From: an uncultured Collinsella sp.
Lineage (GTDB): Bacteria > Actinomycetota > Coriobacteriia > Coriobacteriales > Coriobacteriaceae
Assembly (NCBI GenBank): GCA_902494345.1
Contig: CABUSV010000005.1
Location: 82,885-146,884, forward strand
DNA: 64,000 nucleotides
Direction: 5' to 3'
Translations under genes and position numbers: made by a program
Shown: one piece after another, positions 46,023-54,765 of the stretch
How positions within the stretch are numbered: position 1 is the first letter of the stretch
How the letters are laid out: every line of letters starts with the position of its first letter
The notes under the pieces: model-generated
Database searches by the model: none
Told to the model about the DNA's origin: nothing
The model's input: only the letters and a program-made list of their open reading frames with translations

Positions 46023-48665
46023 CTACAGCGCGCCGGAACCGGCTTGCATCATGCCGCCGGGGCCCGAGGTCACGCCGCCGCTCACGGGCGCGGCGTTGCC
46101 GGTGTGCGGTGCCGCCGGGGCGGTATCGCCACCGAGCGTGCCCACCGGACGCGGTGCCGGGATCTCGCCCGTGCCGTGGCTAAAGACAAACTTGCCATCG
46201 GCCACGTCGCACAGGACGGTATCGCCCTCGCCCCACTCGCCGGCCAGCAGTTCCTCGGACAGTGGATCCTCGATGAGCTTTTGGATGGCACGGCGCAGCG
46301 GACGTGCGCCGTTGGTGAGATCGGTACCCTCGGCCACGATCTTGTCATAGGCCGCATCGGTGAGCTTGATGTTCATGCCGTTGGCAATCAAACGCTGACG
46401 CAGGTCGTCCACCAGCAGGTGCGCGATCTTGGTGAGATTCTCGCCCGAGAGCTTCTGGAACACCACAATGTCGTCGATACGGTTGAGCAGCTCGGGGCGG
46501 AACAGGCGCTTGAGCTCGCCCATCGCACGGCCGCGGATCTCACTCGACGTGAGGCCCTGCTCGCCGGTGGTACCAAAGCCCACGCTCGCATCCTGCGCAA
46601 TCTCGCGAGCGCCCACGTTGGACGTCATGATGATCACGGTGTTGCGGAAGTCGACCGTCTTGCCCTGGCTATCGGTCAGGCGGCCCTCCTCCAGCACCTG
46701 CAGCAAGATGTTGAAGATATCGGGGTGCGCCTTCTCGATCTCGTCGAACAGCACGACCGAGTACGGGTGGCGACGAACGGCCTTGGTGAGCTGGCCGCCC
46801 TCGTCGTGACCGACGTAACCCGGAGGGCTACCGATGAGCTTGGAGACCTCGAACTCGCTACCGAACTCGGACATATCGAAGCTGATGAGCGCGTCCTTGC
46901 TGCCAAAGAGGTACTCGGCGAGCGTCTTGGCGAGCTCGGTCTTACCCGTGCCGGTGGGACCAAGGAAGATAAAGCTGCCGCCGGGGCGACGGGGATCCTT
47001 GAGGGGTGAGCGGCTGCGGCGCACGGCCTTGGCAACTGCCTCGACAGCCTCATCCTGACCGATGATGCGCGTCTTGAGCACGCTTTCGGCCTGCAACAGG
47101 CGACGGCTCTCGCTCTCGGTGAGCGAGGAAACCGGCACGCCAGAGGTCACGGACACGATGTCGGCAATCTGACTCACGTCGATGGTGAGCGGGCTGGCGT
47201 CGAGCTCGGCGGTCCAGGCGGCCTTGGCCTCGGCGAGCTCAATCTCGGCGGCCTTCTGCTGCTCGGTGATCTCGGCGGCCTTGTTCATGTCGTCGCTCTC
47301 GGTGGCCTCCTGCGCGGCGGCCTTGAGCTCCTCTATGCGATGCTCGGCCTCGCGCACCGGCTCGGGCGCGCGATTCGCGGCGATGCGAGCGCGGGCACCG
47401 GCCTCGTCGATGAGGTCGATGGCCTTATCGGGCAGGAAGCGATCCTGGATGTAGCGGTTGGAAAGGTTCGCGGCGGCCTCGATAGCGCCCTGCGTATAGC
47501 GCACATGGTGGTGCTCCTCGTAGCGCGGCTTGAGCGCGGTCAGGATCTTGACCGTGTCCTCGACGCTCGGCTCCTCGACATCGATGGTCTGGAAGCGACG
47601 CTCGAAGGCCGGGTCCTTGGTGAGGTACTTGCGGAACTCCTCGGCCGTGGTGGCGCCAATAATCTGGAAGGCACCGCGTGCAAGCACGGGCTTGAGCATA
47701 GAGCTCGCGTCGATGGAGCCCTCGGCAGAACCGGCACCGATGATGGTGTGCATCTCGTCGATAAACAGGATGACGTCGTCGGCTTCGGTCGCCTCCTGGA
47801 TCACGTTCTTGAGGCGCTCCTCAAACTCACCGCGATACTTGGCACCCGCAACGAGGCCCGGCAGGTCGAGCGTCCAGATGTTCTGGTTCATAAGGTTCTC
47901 GGGCACGTTGCCGGCAGCGATCTGCTGTGCCAGGCCCTCGACGATGGCCGTCTTGCCCACGCCGGGGTCACCCAGGATAAGCGGGTTGTTCTTGGTGCGG
48001 CGCGAAAGAATCTCCATCATGCGCTGGACTTCCTTTTCGCGGCCAATCACGGGATCGAGCTCGGCGTCGCGCGCCTTTTGCGTGAGGTTGGTGGCGAACT
48101 GCTTGAGCGTGTCGGTGCCGCTCCCCTTTTGCTGCGAGGCGTCCGAGCCACTAAAGAACGGCAGGCCCGCACCGGGACGCCCGGCACCGGCACCGGCGAG
48201 CGGACGCTTCTTGTCCTGGTCCTTGGCGGTGAGTTTCTCGATAGCCTTTTTGATGGAGGCGGATGACACGCCCAGGCGCATGAGAATGTCCATGGCCATG
48301 CCGTTGCCCTCTTCGACGATGCCGATGAGCAGGTGCTCGGTCGACACATACGTCTGGTTGTTCTCGCGCGCCACGCGGAAGGAGCGCTCCATCACGCTGA
48401 TGACGAGTGGCGTAAAGGCGAGCTTAGCGGCCTCGGTCTCCTCGCTGGGCTCGGGAACGGTGGTCTGGACCTCTTTGAGTGTGTCCATGATGTCGTCGTA
48501 GGAGATATCGAGCGAGCGCAGCGCCTCGGCGGCAATGCCCTCGTCCTCCTTGGCAAGCGCGAGCAGCAAGTGCTCGGTGCCCACCTTATTTGAGTGTAGA
48601 TCGAGCGCCTCTTGCTTGGCCATGGACATGACCTTGCGCGCGCGATCGGTAAAACGGTCTAACAT
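46023..48665 (-). CDS. clpC: ATP-dependent Clp protease ATP-binding subunit ClpC
   Basis: Hexameric unfoldase feeding ClpP; 880 residues. Two Clp_N repeats open the protein ([46 protein letters not shown]). AAA-1: GDPGVGKTA and [15 protein letters not shown] coiled UVR-like middle part ([20 protein letters not shown]) separates it from AAA-2: [21 protein letters not shown] and sensor SNVGARE. The last 60 residues are a Gly/Pro/Ala-rich tail. ATG with AGAGGA. A hairpin in its leader (AAAGCGCC/GGCGCTTT at 48701-48726) may affect expression; no CIRCE or CtsR box is seen. Confidence 0.97.
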   Translation of the reverse strand: MLDRFTDRARKVMSMAKQEALDLHSNKVGTEHLLLALAKEDEGIAAEALRSLDISYDDIMDTLKEVQTTVPEPSEETEAAKLAFTPLVISVMERSFRVARENNQTYVSTEHLLIGIVEEGNGMAMDILMRLGVSSASIKKAIEKLTAKDQDKKRPLAGAGAGRPGAGLPFFSGSDASQQKGSGTDTLKQFATNLTQKARDAELDPVIGREKEVQRMMEILSRRTKNNPLILGDPGVGKTAIVEGLAQQIAAGNVPENLMNQNIWTLDLPGLVAGAKYRGEFEERLKNVIQEATEADDVILFIDEMHTIIGAGSAEGSIDASSMLKPVLARGAFQIIGATTAEEFRKYLTKDPAFERRFQTIDVEEPSVEDTVKILTALKPRYEEHHHVRYTQGAIEAAANLSNRYIQDRFLPDKAIDLIDEAGARARIAANRAPEPVREAEHRIEELKAAAQEATESDDMNKAAEITEQQKAAEIELAEAKAAWTAELDASPLTIDVSQIADIVSVTSGVPVSSLTESESRRLLQAESVLKTRIIGQDEAVEAVAKAVRRSRSPLKDPRRPGGSFIFLGPTGTGKTELAKTLAEYLFGSKDALISFDMSEFGSEFEVSKLIGSPPGYVGHDEGGQLTKAVRRHPYSVVLFDEIEKAHPDIFNILLQVLEEGRLTDSQGKTVDFRNTVIIMTSNVGAREIAQDASVGFGTTGEQGLTSSEIRGRAMGELKRLFRPELLNRIDDIVVFQKLSGENLTKIAHLLVDDLRQRLIANGMNIKLTDAAYDKIVAEGTDLTNGARPLRRAIQKLIEDPLSEELLAGEWGEGDTVLCDVADGKFVFSHGTGEIPAPRPVGTLGGDTAPAAPHTGNAAPVSGGVTSGPGGMMQAGSGAL

Positions 48666-48850
48666 GCTAGTTCCTCTTAGACGAGCTAGTTTTTCAAACG
48701 CAAAGCGCCACTCGTGGCGGCGCTTTGGTCTCTTTACCCATATGGAGTATATGTTAACCGCTGGGGCCTTTTCCGCATGCAGCCATACGACAACGTCTAC
48801 AAAAAAGGAATCGCCAGGTGCGGCGGGCGCTCTAGGTTAGAGGCTGTTGC

Positions 48851-49444
48851 CTAGCAGGCAGGCTCGGCGTCCATGCTCTCGGCAACGCCATTGACGGCAT
48901 CGGCAACGGGAGCACCAGGCATGCGCACGAGCTCCATATGCTGCTCTTCAAAGACGGTTCCCATGGGGAAGGCGCGGCGGAAGACAAAACGAGCAACCGG
49001 ACCGGCCACCAGCAGGTTCCAGGGCAGGGCCATGATAAAGTTGCGCGGAATGTTGACGAGCCACATCATCGGCAGCAGCTGCAGGTTGGCGAGCGGACCA
49101 CCGGGCATGTGGAACAGGCCTTCACACGCGCCGTAGAGCGACATGATGATGACCATGGGAACGACCATGCAGGAGCTGACAGCGAGCGTCATAGCGAGCG
49201 GCGAGCTCTTGCCCGGCGTGACCAGGAATTTAAAGGCAAAGCCCTTGGCGAGGGGGCTGGCAACAAACCAGTCGCAGCACATGGCAAAAACGTAGGCAAC
49301 GGGGAAGCCGAGCCACGCGGCGGCAATGACCTCGCCGTTGATGGCCCCATGCTGCAGGGCAACGTTGTAGATGCTCATCCAGAGCACCATGCAAAAGCAC
49401 ATAATAAAGGTGAACAGCAGGCTCTCTCGTTTGTTGATAGGCAT
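48851..49444 (-). CDS. DUF2798 membrane protein
   Basis: 197-residue protein with four hydrophobic helices, apparently two copies of the DUF2798 two-helix unit: LLFTFIMCFCMVLWMSIYNV with WLGFPVAYVFAMCCDWFVAS, and SPLAMTLAVSSCMVVPMVII with NIPRNFIMALPWNLLVAGPV. The two-unit pattern (small-residue helix, then a helix ending near an aromatic-rich edge) is clear by eye. Function unknown for the family. ATG at 49444 with AAAGGA; the frame is open 20 codons further up. A strong hairpin with T run lies 45 bp upstream on the same strand, either the end of the preceding transcript or an attenuator. Confidence 0.82.
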   Translation of the reverse strand: MPINKRESLLFTFIMCFCMVLWMSIYNVALQHGAINGEVIAAAWLGFPVAYVFAMCCDWFVASPLAKGFAFKFLVTPGKSSPLAMTLAVSSCMVVPMVIIMSLYGACEGLFHMPGGPLANLQLLPMMWLVNIPRNFIMALPWNLLVAGPVARFVFRRAFPMGTVFEEQHMELVRMPGAPVADAVNGVAESMDAEPAC

Positions 49445-49488
49445 AAAGGGCGTGGTCCTTTCTGTGTTACGCCGCGGCACAACGCAAC

Positions 49489-49539
49489 AAAAACGGGCGG
49501 GCAAGATGGAGCTGTTGGGACTTCATCTCGCCCGCCCGT
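49489..49539 (-). terminator. Strong terminator-like hairpin upstream of the DUF2798 gene
   Basis: Minus strand ACGGGCGGGC (49530-49539) and GCCCGCCCGT (49493-49502) extended by GAGATG/CATCTT, then TTTTTG. A possible promoter (TTACGA, 18 bp, TAGGCT) precedes it at about 49576-49605, which would make it a leader attenuator. Confidence 0.65.
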
Positions 49540-49649
49540 GGTACGTGCGTCTGCGACTACTTATGTGGTGTAACCAGCCTAGCACGAAAAGCACATGCTT
49601 CGTAAGCGTTGAGTTTATGAAGATGCAGGGCACCAATAATCCCCCGACC

Positions 49650-49725
49650 CCATATGTTGCGGTGGAATACGGACTGTTTTGACCCTTTAAGCAGCAATTC
49701 AGTCCCTATTTCACCGCAACTCATT
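49650..49725. repeat. Extragenic palindrome, GTTGCGGTGGAAT family, copy 3
   Basis: Arms from 49656 (GTTGCGGTGGAATACGGACTG) and 49700-49721 (CAGTCCCTATTTCACCGCAA). The inner third differs from copies 1 and 2 (ACGGACTG instead of AGTTCCTG), but the opposite arm has changed with it. It begins 36 bp after the exporter stop at 49758, in the same orientation as the other copies. Confidence 0.85.
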
Positions 49726-49757
49726 TGGTGCAAAGTAATCTGCCCCCCTTGCACCAA

Positions 49758-51326
49758 TTAGCTGGTGTGGCGCCAGCGAGGGTCGGTGAGTGTACGTGCC
49801 ACACCCAGACCAACGGGCAAAAACGCCACGATGAGCACTGCACGCACAAACCAACCGAGCATATTGACCGTATCGAAGGTGCACATGTAGTACATCGAGC
49901 GATACAGATACAGGCCCGGCACCATAATGACAATCGAAGGCACCGTGAGGGCGATACGTGGGTAGGTGAGCTTGACTTCGGCCAAGCTTGCCAGCAGCCC
50001 CGATACCAGCGCGCCGATAAACGCTGCCGCCTCGGGAGGCATTCCCGCGCTGAGGCCCAGGAAGGGAATCATCGTCGGCGCATCGACAAGGGTCAGACGC
50101 AGGGTATTGGACACGGCGCCGATGAGCCCTGCCGCCGCTGCCATCTTTACCGGGCTGTTGAACATCACTGAGAAGCCGAATACGCCGATAAAGCTCATCA
50201 GTATGCGCAAGAGCGTAAGAGCCAACGGTGAGAGGCCGAGCGGGGCGAAGTCATCCGGCGCCAGTCCCACACACTCGGCAACCATCCAGCCCACAAGGGT
50301 CGCCATCACAATAATCGACACGGCATACGAAAGACGCTCAATGCCACTTCGCATATCGAGCTTAGCGATGTCGAGGCCTGCCGTAATGAGGGGAAAGCCG
50401 GGAATCACAAAGAGCATGGCGCCGATATAGCCTTCTTGGTGCGACATTGCCCCCGGTACGACCTGGCCAAGGCCGAGCAATGCCAGCAGATACGAAACGC
50501 AAGCGAGCGCAACGCCCGTCGTCAGCGCGCTAAACTGGCCAAGACCCTGCTTGAGAATATGGGAGCGAGCAAAGTTGCCGACACCAGCGCCTACGAATGC
50601 GCAGGCCATCTCGATAGGGCCGCCGCCGAGCAAAAAGACGAAGGCGCCGCAAGCACAGGCTGCCGCAAGGCCCTGTTGCCAGGGAGAGTAATCGGGCTTT
50701 GAGCTCTCAACGGTCTTGAGCATCTCGTGGTATTCGTGCACGGTAAACCGGCGCCCATACGTCTCGATTTCCTTTAAGAAGCTCTCCATCATCCAAATGC
50801 GATGGGTATTGACCCCCGTTGTGGGCAGGCTGACAACCTCGTTAAAGCAGTGGCCATCTTCGATGCAGGTGCACTCAAACGACAGAAGACTCAGGTCGAC
50901 GTGAATCGTGACGCCGAGCACGGCAGCAACACGATTCATGGTATCGCGCACGCGCCAGGCACCTGTTCCGCTTGCCAGCATAAGCATGCCGGTGCGGCAG
51001 ATGATGGATGACTTATCGGTGAGTGGCGCATCGACGGCAAGCTCATCGCCTGCCGTCACGATCTGGTGCCAGTCAGTTTTCATATGGAGCGCGCCGGCAC
51101 GAACGCCGTGGTGCATAGGGGCTCTCGAAAGCAGCGAGTCAAGGCGCGAAGGCTGTGGGGGCTCCGCTGATTCACCCTCAACCTCATCAGCCTCTTCATC
51201 GACCAGATCAAAGGAATCAAGCGGCGCCGGCTCGCGACGGTCGATCAGCTCCTCGTCCTCATCATCAAAGTAGTTGAACTGATCGAGCATGTCCTCTTCG
51301 ATTGAACGCTCGCTCGCGTCGTCCAT
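49758..51326 (-). CDS. Threonine/serine exporter family protein (ThrE, fused halves)
   Basis: 522-residue membrane exporter. An acidic cytosolic N-terminal part of ~85 residues (FNYFDDEDEELIDRREPAPL) precedes the ThrE_1/DUF1212 domain (IICRTGMLMLASGTGAWRVR, TIHVDLSLLSFECTC, VVSLPTTGVNTHRIW) and about ten membrane helices including the ThrE_2-like second half (AAAFIGALVSGLLASLAEVK, MVPGLYLYRSMYYM). The fusion of both halves matches corynebacterial ThrE. ATG at 51326 with GGAAGGGAGC. The substrate is inferred from the family as L-threonine/L-serine. Confidence 0.88.
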   Translation of the reverse strand: MDDASERSIEEDMLDQFNYFDDEDEELIDRREPAPLDSFDLVDEEADEVEGESAEPPQPSRLDSLLSRAPMHHGVRAGALHMKTDWHQIVTAGDELAVDAPLTDKSSIICRTGMLMLASGTGAWRVRDTMNRVAAVLGVTIHVDLSLLSFECTCIEDGHCFNEVVSLPTTGVNTHRIWMMESFLKEIETYGRRFTVHEYHEMLKTVESSKPDYSPWQQGLAAACACGAFVFLLGGGPIEMACAFVGAGVGNFARSHILKQGLGQFSALTTGVALACVSYLLALLGLGQVVPGAMSHQEGYIGAMLFVIPGFPLITAGLDIAKLDMRSGIERLSYAVSIIVMATLVGWMVAECVGLAPDDFAPLGLSPLALTLLRILMSFIGVFGFSVMFNSPVKMAAAAGLIGAVSNTLRLTLVDAPTMIPFLGLSAGMPPEAAAFIGALVSGLLASLAEVKLTYPRIALTVPSIVIMVPGLYLYRSMYYMCTFDTVNMLGWFVRAVLIVAFLPVGLGVARTLTDPRWRHTS

Positions 51327-51489
51327 CCCGGTGCTCCCTTCCTGTCGACTAACCCCCATCCTAGGCAGCAACGGCTAAAGGAAACATAAAAGAGACGGCT
51401 GTCATGCGAGCCATGTGCGCAATATCCGTTGGGTAGTCGTTTAAGAACGTCCCCAATGACTACATCGATGTATTGGCAACGTCAGCGAG

Positions 51490-51586
51490 CGGGCCGCATT
51501 TGAGACAAGGTGACGTGAAACGAAAGGGCGCTGACCTTCTGGTCGCGCCCTTGAAGTTGAACGTCAGATTGTCCAAATGCGGCCCG
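51490..51586. repeat. Nested 97-bp palindrome downstream of lysS
   Basis: Outer arms CGGGCCGCATTTGAGACAA (51490-51508) and TTGTCCAAATGCGGCCCG (51569-51586); within it TGACGT/ACGTCA and AAGGGCGC/GCGCCCTT. The three nested stems could form one long rod in RNA or DNA. It occupies most of the 300-bp gap between the exporter start and the lysS stop. Confidence 0.7.
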
Positions 51587-51600
51587 CGCAGCGTCGAGCC

Positions 51601-51627
51601 GTTACGCGGTTCGTAGAACCGCGTAAC
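51601..51627 (-). terminator. Hairpin immediately after lysS
   Basis: GTTACGCGGTTC and GAACCGCGTAAC form a perfect 12-bp stem with a 3-base loop, 3 bp after the lysS stop. No T run follows, so it may protect the 3' end or act together with the palindrome at 51490. Confidence 0.5.
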
Positions 51628-51630
51628 AAG

Positions 51631-53595
51631 TTAGTACATCTTTGCGCCGGCGGGGATGGAGGCGTCGAGCTGGATCAGGTTGAGGCGCTCCTCGCCCTCC
51701 TCCTCGTGGACAGCGCTGATCAGCATGCCGCAGCTGGGAATACCCATCATCTTGCGCGGAGGCAGGTTGGTGATGGCGAGCAAGGTCTTGCCGACCAGGT
51801 CCTCGGGCTCGTAATAAGCGTGAATACCGGAGAGGATGGTGCGGTCGGTACCGGTACCGTCGTCGAGCGTAAAGTTCAGCAGCTTCTTGGACTTCTTAAC
51901 GGCCTCGCATGCCTTGACCTTCACAGCGCGGAAATCGCTCTTGGAGAAGGTATCAAAGTCGACGAACTCCTCGAACAGCGGCTCAACGGCGATCTTGGAG
52001 TAATCGAGCGTGGGCTTAAGCGACTTAACGAACGGGCTCACGAGGTTGCCGGCCTCGGCAGCCTTGGCGGCAGCGGCACCGGACTGGAAACCCTTCTCGG
52101 GCTTCATGTGCGGGAACAGCAGCACGTCGCGGATGGAAGCCTGGTTGGTGAGCAGCATGACTACGCGGTCGATGCCGATGCCGATGCCGCCCGCGGGAGG
52201 CATACCGTACTCGAGGGCGCGCACGTAGTCCTCGTCATACTCCATGGCCTCATCGTCGCCGCCGGCCTTCTCGGCCATCTGGGCAGCAAAGCGCTCAGCC
52301 TGGTCGACCGGGTCGTTGAGCTCGGAGAACGCGTTGGCGTACTCGTGGCCGGCAATAACCAGCTCAAAGCGGTGCGTCAGGCGCGGGTCGTCCTCAAAGC
52401 GCTTGGCAAGCGGGCTGACCTCGATGGGGTAATCGCACACGAACGTGGGGTTGACGATGGTGTCCTCGCCCAGCTCATCGTAAATCTCGGCGATGATCTT
52501 GCCAGCAGTCCACTCGGGCTTGATCTCCAGGCCCTTCTCGCGCGCGGCGGCAGCAAGCTCCTCGACCGGCGTGTCGATGGTGACCTGCTTGCCGAGCACG
52601 TCGGAGACGATGTCGGTCATGGGACGGCTGGCCCACTCACCAGAAAGGTCGATGGTCTGGCCCTGGTACTCGATGACCTCAGGGTTGCCGATGGCCTTGT
52701 TAGCCGCCTTAATGACGCCCTGGGCGAGCGCCTTCATGCCCTCGAGGTCGGAGAAAGCACGGTAGGCCTCCATCGTGGTGAACTCGGGGTTGTGGGTAAG
52801 GTCCATGCCCTCGTTACGGAAGATGCGGCCGATCTCGAACACGCGCTCAAAACCACCGACGATGCAGCGCTTGAGGTGCAGCTCGGTGGCAATACGCAGG
52901 TAGCACTCCTGATCGAGCGCGTTGAAGTGCGTGATGAACGGCTTAGCCGTAGCGCCGCCCTGGATGGTCTGCAGAATGGGGGTCTCGACCTCCATGTAGC
53001 CGTCGGACTCCATAAAGCGACGGAAGGTGGAGAGAATCTGCGAACGCTTACGGAAGGTCTCGCGAACGTCGTCGTTGGCGATCAGGTCGACATAGCGCTG
53101 GCGATAGCGGGTCTCCTTGTCGGAAAGACCGTGGAACTTCTCGGGCAGCGGACGAACGGCCTTGGCAAGCAGGGTCGCGCTCTTAGGAGCAACGGAAAGC
53201 TGGCCGCGCTGGGTGCGCACGACCACGCCGGTCACGCCCAGGATGTCGCCCAGGTCGAGGGACTTGAGCGTATTCCAGGCAGCCTCGTCCATGTCGTTGA
53301 TGCGGCAGAACAGCTGAATCTCGGCAGTCGCATCGCGCACGACGATGAACATGATCTTGCCCTGACCGCGCTTGGCGACCACACGGCCGGCGATCTTCAC
53401 GACGTCCTCGGTGTCCTCGCCATCGGCAAGCTCGGCGTACTTAGCCTCGATATCGGCGACGTAGTCCTCGAGCTCAGAGTGCTCGGGATAGGGGTTCTGG
53501 CCCGCCTCGAACAGGGCGGCACGCTTGGCCAGGCGGGTGGCACGCTCATCGTTGAGCGTCGATGCCTGATCGGCGGCGTTCTGGTTCTCTGCCAT
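51631..53595 (-). CDS. lysS: Lysyl-tRNA synthetase with C-terminal tRNA-binding domain
   Basis: Class II synthetase, 654 residues, about 150 longer than typical LysRS. OB-fold anticodon domain (KIAGRVVAKRGQGKIMFIVV), motif 2 (FEIGRIFRNEGMDLTHNPEF) and motif 3 (GGIGIGIDRVVMLLTNQASI), with the normal end near LLFPHMKPE. An extra segment follows, from ~544 to the end: FSKSDFRAVKVKACEAVKKS, RTILSGIHAYYEPEDLVGKT, LPPRKMMGIPSCGMLISA. This matches the Trbp111/MetRS C-terminal OB-fold that grips tRNA. ATG with AGGAGC. A terminator-like hairpin separates it from greA. Confidence 0.96.
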   Translation of the reverse strand: MAENQNAADQASTLNDERATRLAKRAALFEAGQNPYPEHSELEDYVADIEAKYAELADGEDTEDVVKIAGRVVAKRGQGKIMFIVVRDATAEIQLFCRINDMDEAAWNTLKSLDLGDILGVTGVVVRTQRGQLSVAPKSATLLAKAVRPLPEKFHGLSDKETRYRQRYVDLIANDDVRETFRKRSQILSTFRRFMESDGYMEVETPILQTIQGGATAKPFITHFNALDQECYLRIATELHLKRCIVGGFERVFEIGRIFRNEGMDLTHNPEFTTMEAYRAFSDLEGMKALAQGVIKAANKAIGNPEVIEYQGQTIDLSGEWASRPMTDIVSDVLGKQVTIDTPVEELAAAAREKGLEIKPEWTAGKIIAEIYDELGEDTIVNPTFVCDYPIEVSPLAKRFEDDPRLTHRFELVIAGHEYANAFSELNDPVDQAERFAAQMAEKAGGDDEAMEYDEDYVRALEYGMPPAGGIGIGIDRVVMLLTNQASIRDVLLFPHMKPEKGFQSGAAAAKAAEAGNLVSPFVKSLKPTLDYSKIAVEPLFEEFVDFDTFSKSDFRAVKVKACEAVKKSKKLLNFTLDDGTGTDRTILSGIHAYYEPEDLVGKTLLAITNLPPRKMMGIPSCGMLISAVHEEEGEERLNLIQLDASIPAGAKMY

Positions 53596-53611
53596 AAGTT
53601 AGCTCCTCAAA

Positions 53612-53646
53612 CTAAAACGCTCCCCAGGATTCGGTCCCAGGGAGCG
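53612..53646 (-). terminator. Terminator-like hairpin between greA and lysS
   Basis: Minus strand CGCTCCC and GGGAGCG with inner CTGG/CC-GG contacts, then TTTTAG, 29 bp after the greA stop and just before the lysS ribosome site. Confidence 0.65.
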
Positions 53647-53674
53647 AAAACATACCTTTACGCGGGACCGTGGT

Positions 53675-54145
53675 CTAGCGTGCGATCTTGGCGATGGTGT
53701 AGACGCGAGTCTTGCCGGAAGGCGTAACGACCTCGACGGAATCGCCCTCGCCGTGACCGATGATGGCGTGACCGACCGGAGACTCGTTGGAGATCTTGTG
53801 CTCGAGCGAGTTGGTCTCGGTGGTACCGACAAGCGTGACTTCCATGACCTCGCCGTTGGGATCAATCAGCGAAACGGTGGAACCGATGGAGACGGTCAGA
53901 TCACCTGTGGTGGCAGCAACCTGAGCGTTGGCAAGAATGGCCTGGATCTCGGCGATACGAGCAGCATTCTGGGCCTGCTTGTCCTTGGCGGCATCGTACT
54001 CGGAGTTCTCCGAAAGGTCGCCGAACGCGCGGGCTTCCTTGATGTCCTCGACGATCTCCTTGGCGTAATCGCCCTCACGCCAAGCAAGCTCCTCGACGAG
54101 CTTCTGGCGGCCCTCAGCGGTCAGTACGATCTGGCTTGCGTCCAT
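53675..54145 (-). CDS. greA: Transcription elongation factor GreA
   Basis: Rescues backtracked RNA polymerase by stimulating transcript cleavage; 156 residues. N-terminal coiled coil with the acidic tip DLSENSEYDAAKD, and the C-terminal FKBP-like domain (VGTTETNSLEHKISNESPVG, HGEGDSVEVVTPSGKTRVYT). ATG at 54145 with GGGGAG. TTGACA occurs about 35 bp upstream without a clear -10 box. Confidence 0.96.
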   Translation of the reverse strand: MDASQIVLTAEGRQKLVEELAWREGDYAKEIVEDIKEARAFGDLSENSEYDAAKDKQAQNAARIAEIQAILANAQVAATTGDLTVSIGSTVSLIDPNGEVMEVTLVGTTETNSLEHKISNESPVGHAIIGHGEGDSVEVVTPSGKTRVYTIAKIAR

Positions 54146-54192
54146 ACGGATATCTCCCCAACTCTGATCAAACAATCAACTGTCAACAAAAC

Positions 54193-54226
54193 GAAAAAGA
54201 CCGGCTAGCCTGCGGGCAAGCCGGTC
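54193..54226 (-). terminator. Terminator of tatA
   Basis: GACCGGCTTGCC / GGCTAGCCGGTC on the minus strand, followed by TTTTTCGTTTT, 26 bp after the tatA stop. Confidence 0.92.
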
Positions 54227-54251
54227 AGGTGCTCACCCCAAAGGGATGGGA

Positions 54252-54527
54252 CTACTCTGCGTCCGCGTCGCTGTCCTCTGCCTGCTTCTTCTTGGCAGCA
54301 GCGAGCTTGGCCTCGAGCTCAGCGATCTCCTTGTCCTCCTCAGACTGCTCGACCACGACCTCCTCGGCCTGCTTGGTCTCGGCCTTATCGTCGCCCTCCA
54401 TACCCTCGCGGATATTCTTGACGGTAGAGCCGAGGGACTTGCCGAGCTTCGGCAGGTTCTTGGGCCCGAAGATAATCAGGACAACGACGAGAATAATGAT
54501 GAGCTCAGGAGCCCTCAGTCCAAACAT
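54252..54527 (-). CDS. tatA: Twin-arginine translocase subunit TatA
   Basis: 91-residue Tat pore protein. One N-terminal membrane helix (MFGLRAPELIIILVVVLIIF), the hinge GPKNLPKLGKSLG, an amphipathic helix and a highly charged Glu/Lys-rich cytosolic tail. ATG at 54527 with GGAGGT. Its own promoter lies 40 bp upstream. TatC is not in this window. Confidence 0.94.
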   Translation of the reverse strand: MFGLRAPELIIILVVVLIIFGPKNLPKLGKSLGSTVKNIREGMEGDDKAETKQAEEVVVEQSEEDKEIAELEAKLAAAKKKQAEDSDADAE

Positions 54528-54563
54528 GTAGACCTCCACAATACAGCGAGACAAGCTCGAATG

Positions 54564-54592
54564 AGTATACCGCGGGTATCGCGGTATCACAA
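54564..54592 (-). promoter_or_regulatory. tatA promoter
   Basis: Minus strand TTGTGA (54587-54592), 17-bp spacer, TATACT (54564-54569). Confidence 0.65.
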
Positions 54593-54600
54593 CAATAGCT

Positions 54601-54628
54601 AAAAAAAGGGACCGCAAGAAGCGGTCCC
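54601..54628 (-). terminator. Terminator of tRNA-Pro
   Basis: GGGACCGC / GCGGTCCC with a 5-base loop, then seven T on the minus strand, 15 bp after the tRNA. Confidence 0.92.
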
Positions 54629-54642
54629 TCCTCATGCTCTGG

Positions 54643-54716
54643 TCGGGTTGACTGGATTTGAACCAGCGACCCCTGCGTCCCGAACGCAGTGCTCTACCAA
54701 ACTGAGCCACAACCCG
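54643..54716 (-). tRNA. tRNA-Pro (CGG)
   Basis: 74-nt cloverleaf: acceptor CGGGTTG/CAACCCG, anticodon arm CTGCG TTCGGGA CGCAG, T-arm GCTGGTTCAAATCCAGT, discriminator A, no encoded CCA. A TATAGT box lies 9 bp upstream (54725-54730) with a poor -35. Confidence 0.95.
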
Positions 54717-54765
54717 TTAGCTCGACTATAGTAACAAAGATTTCCGTCGTGTGCTAGAGAAATTT

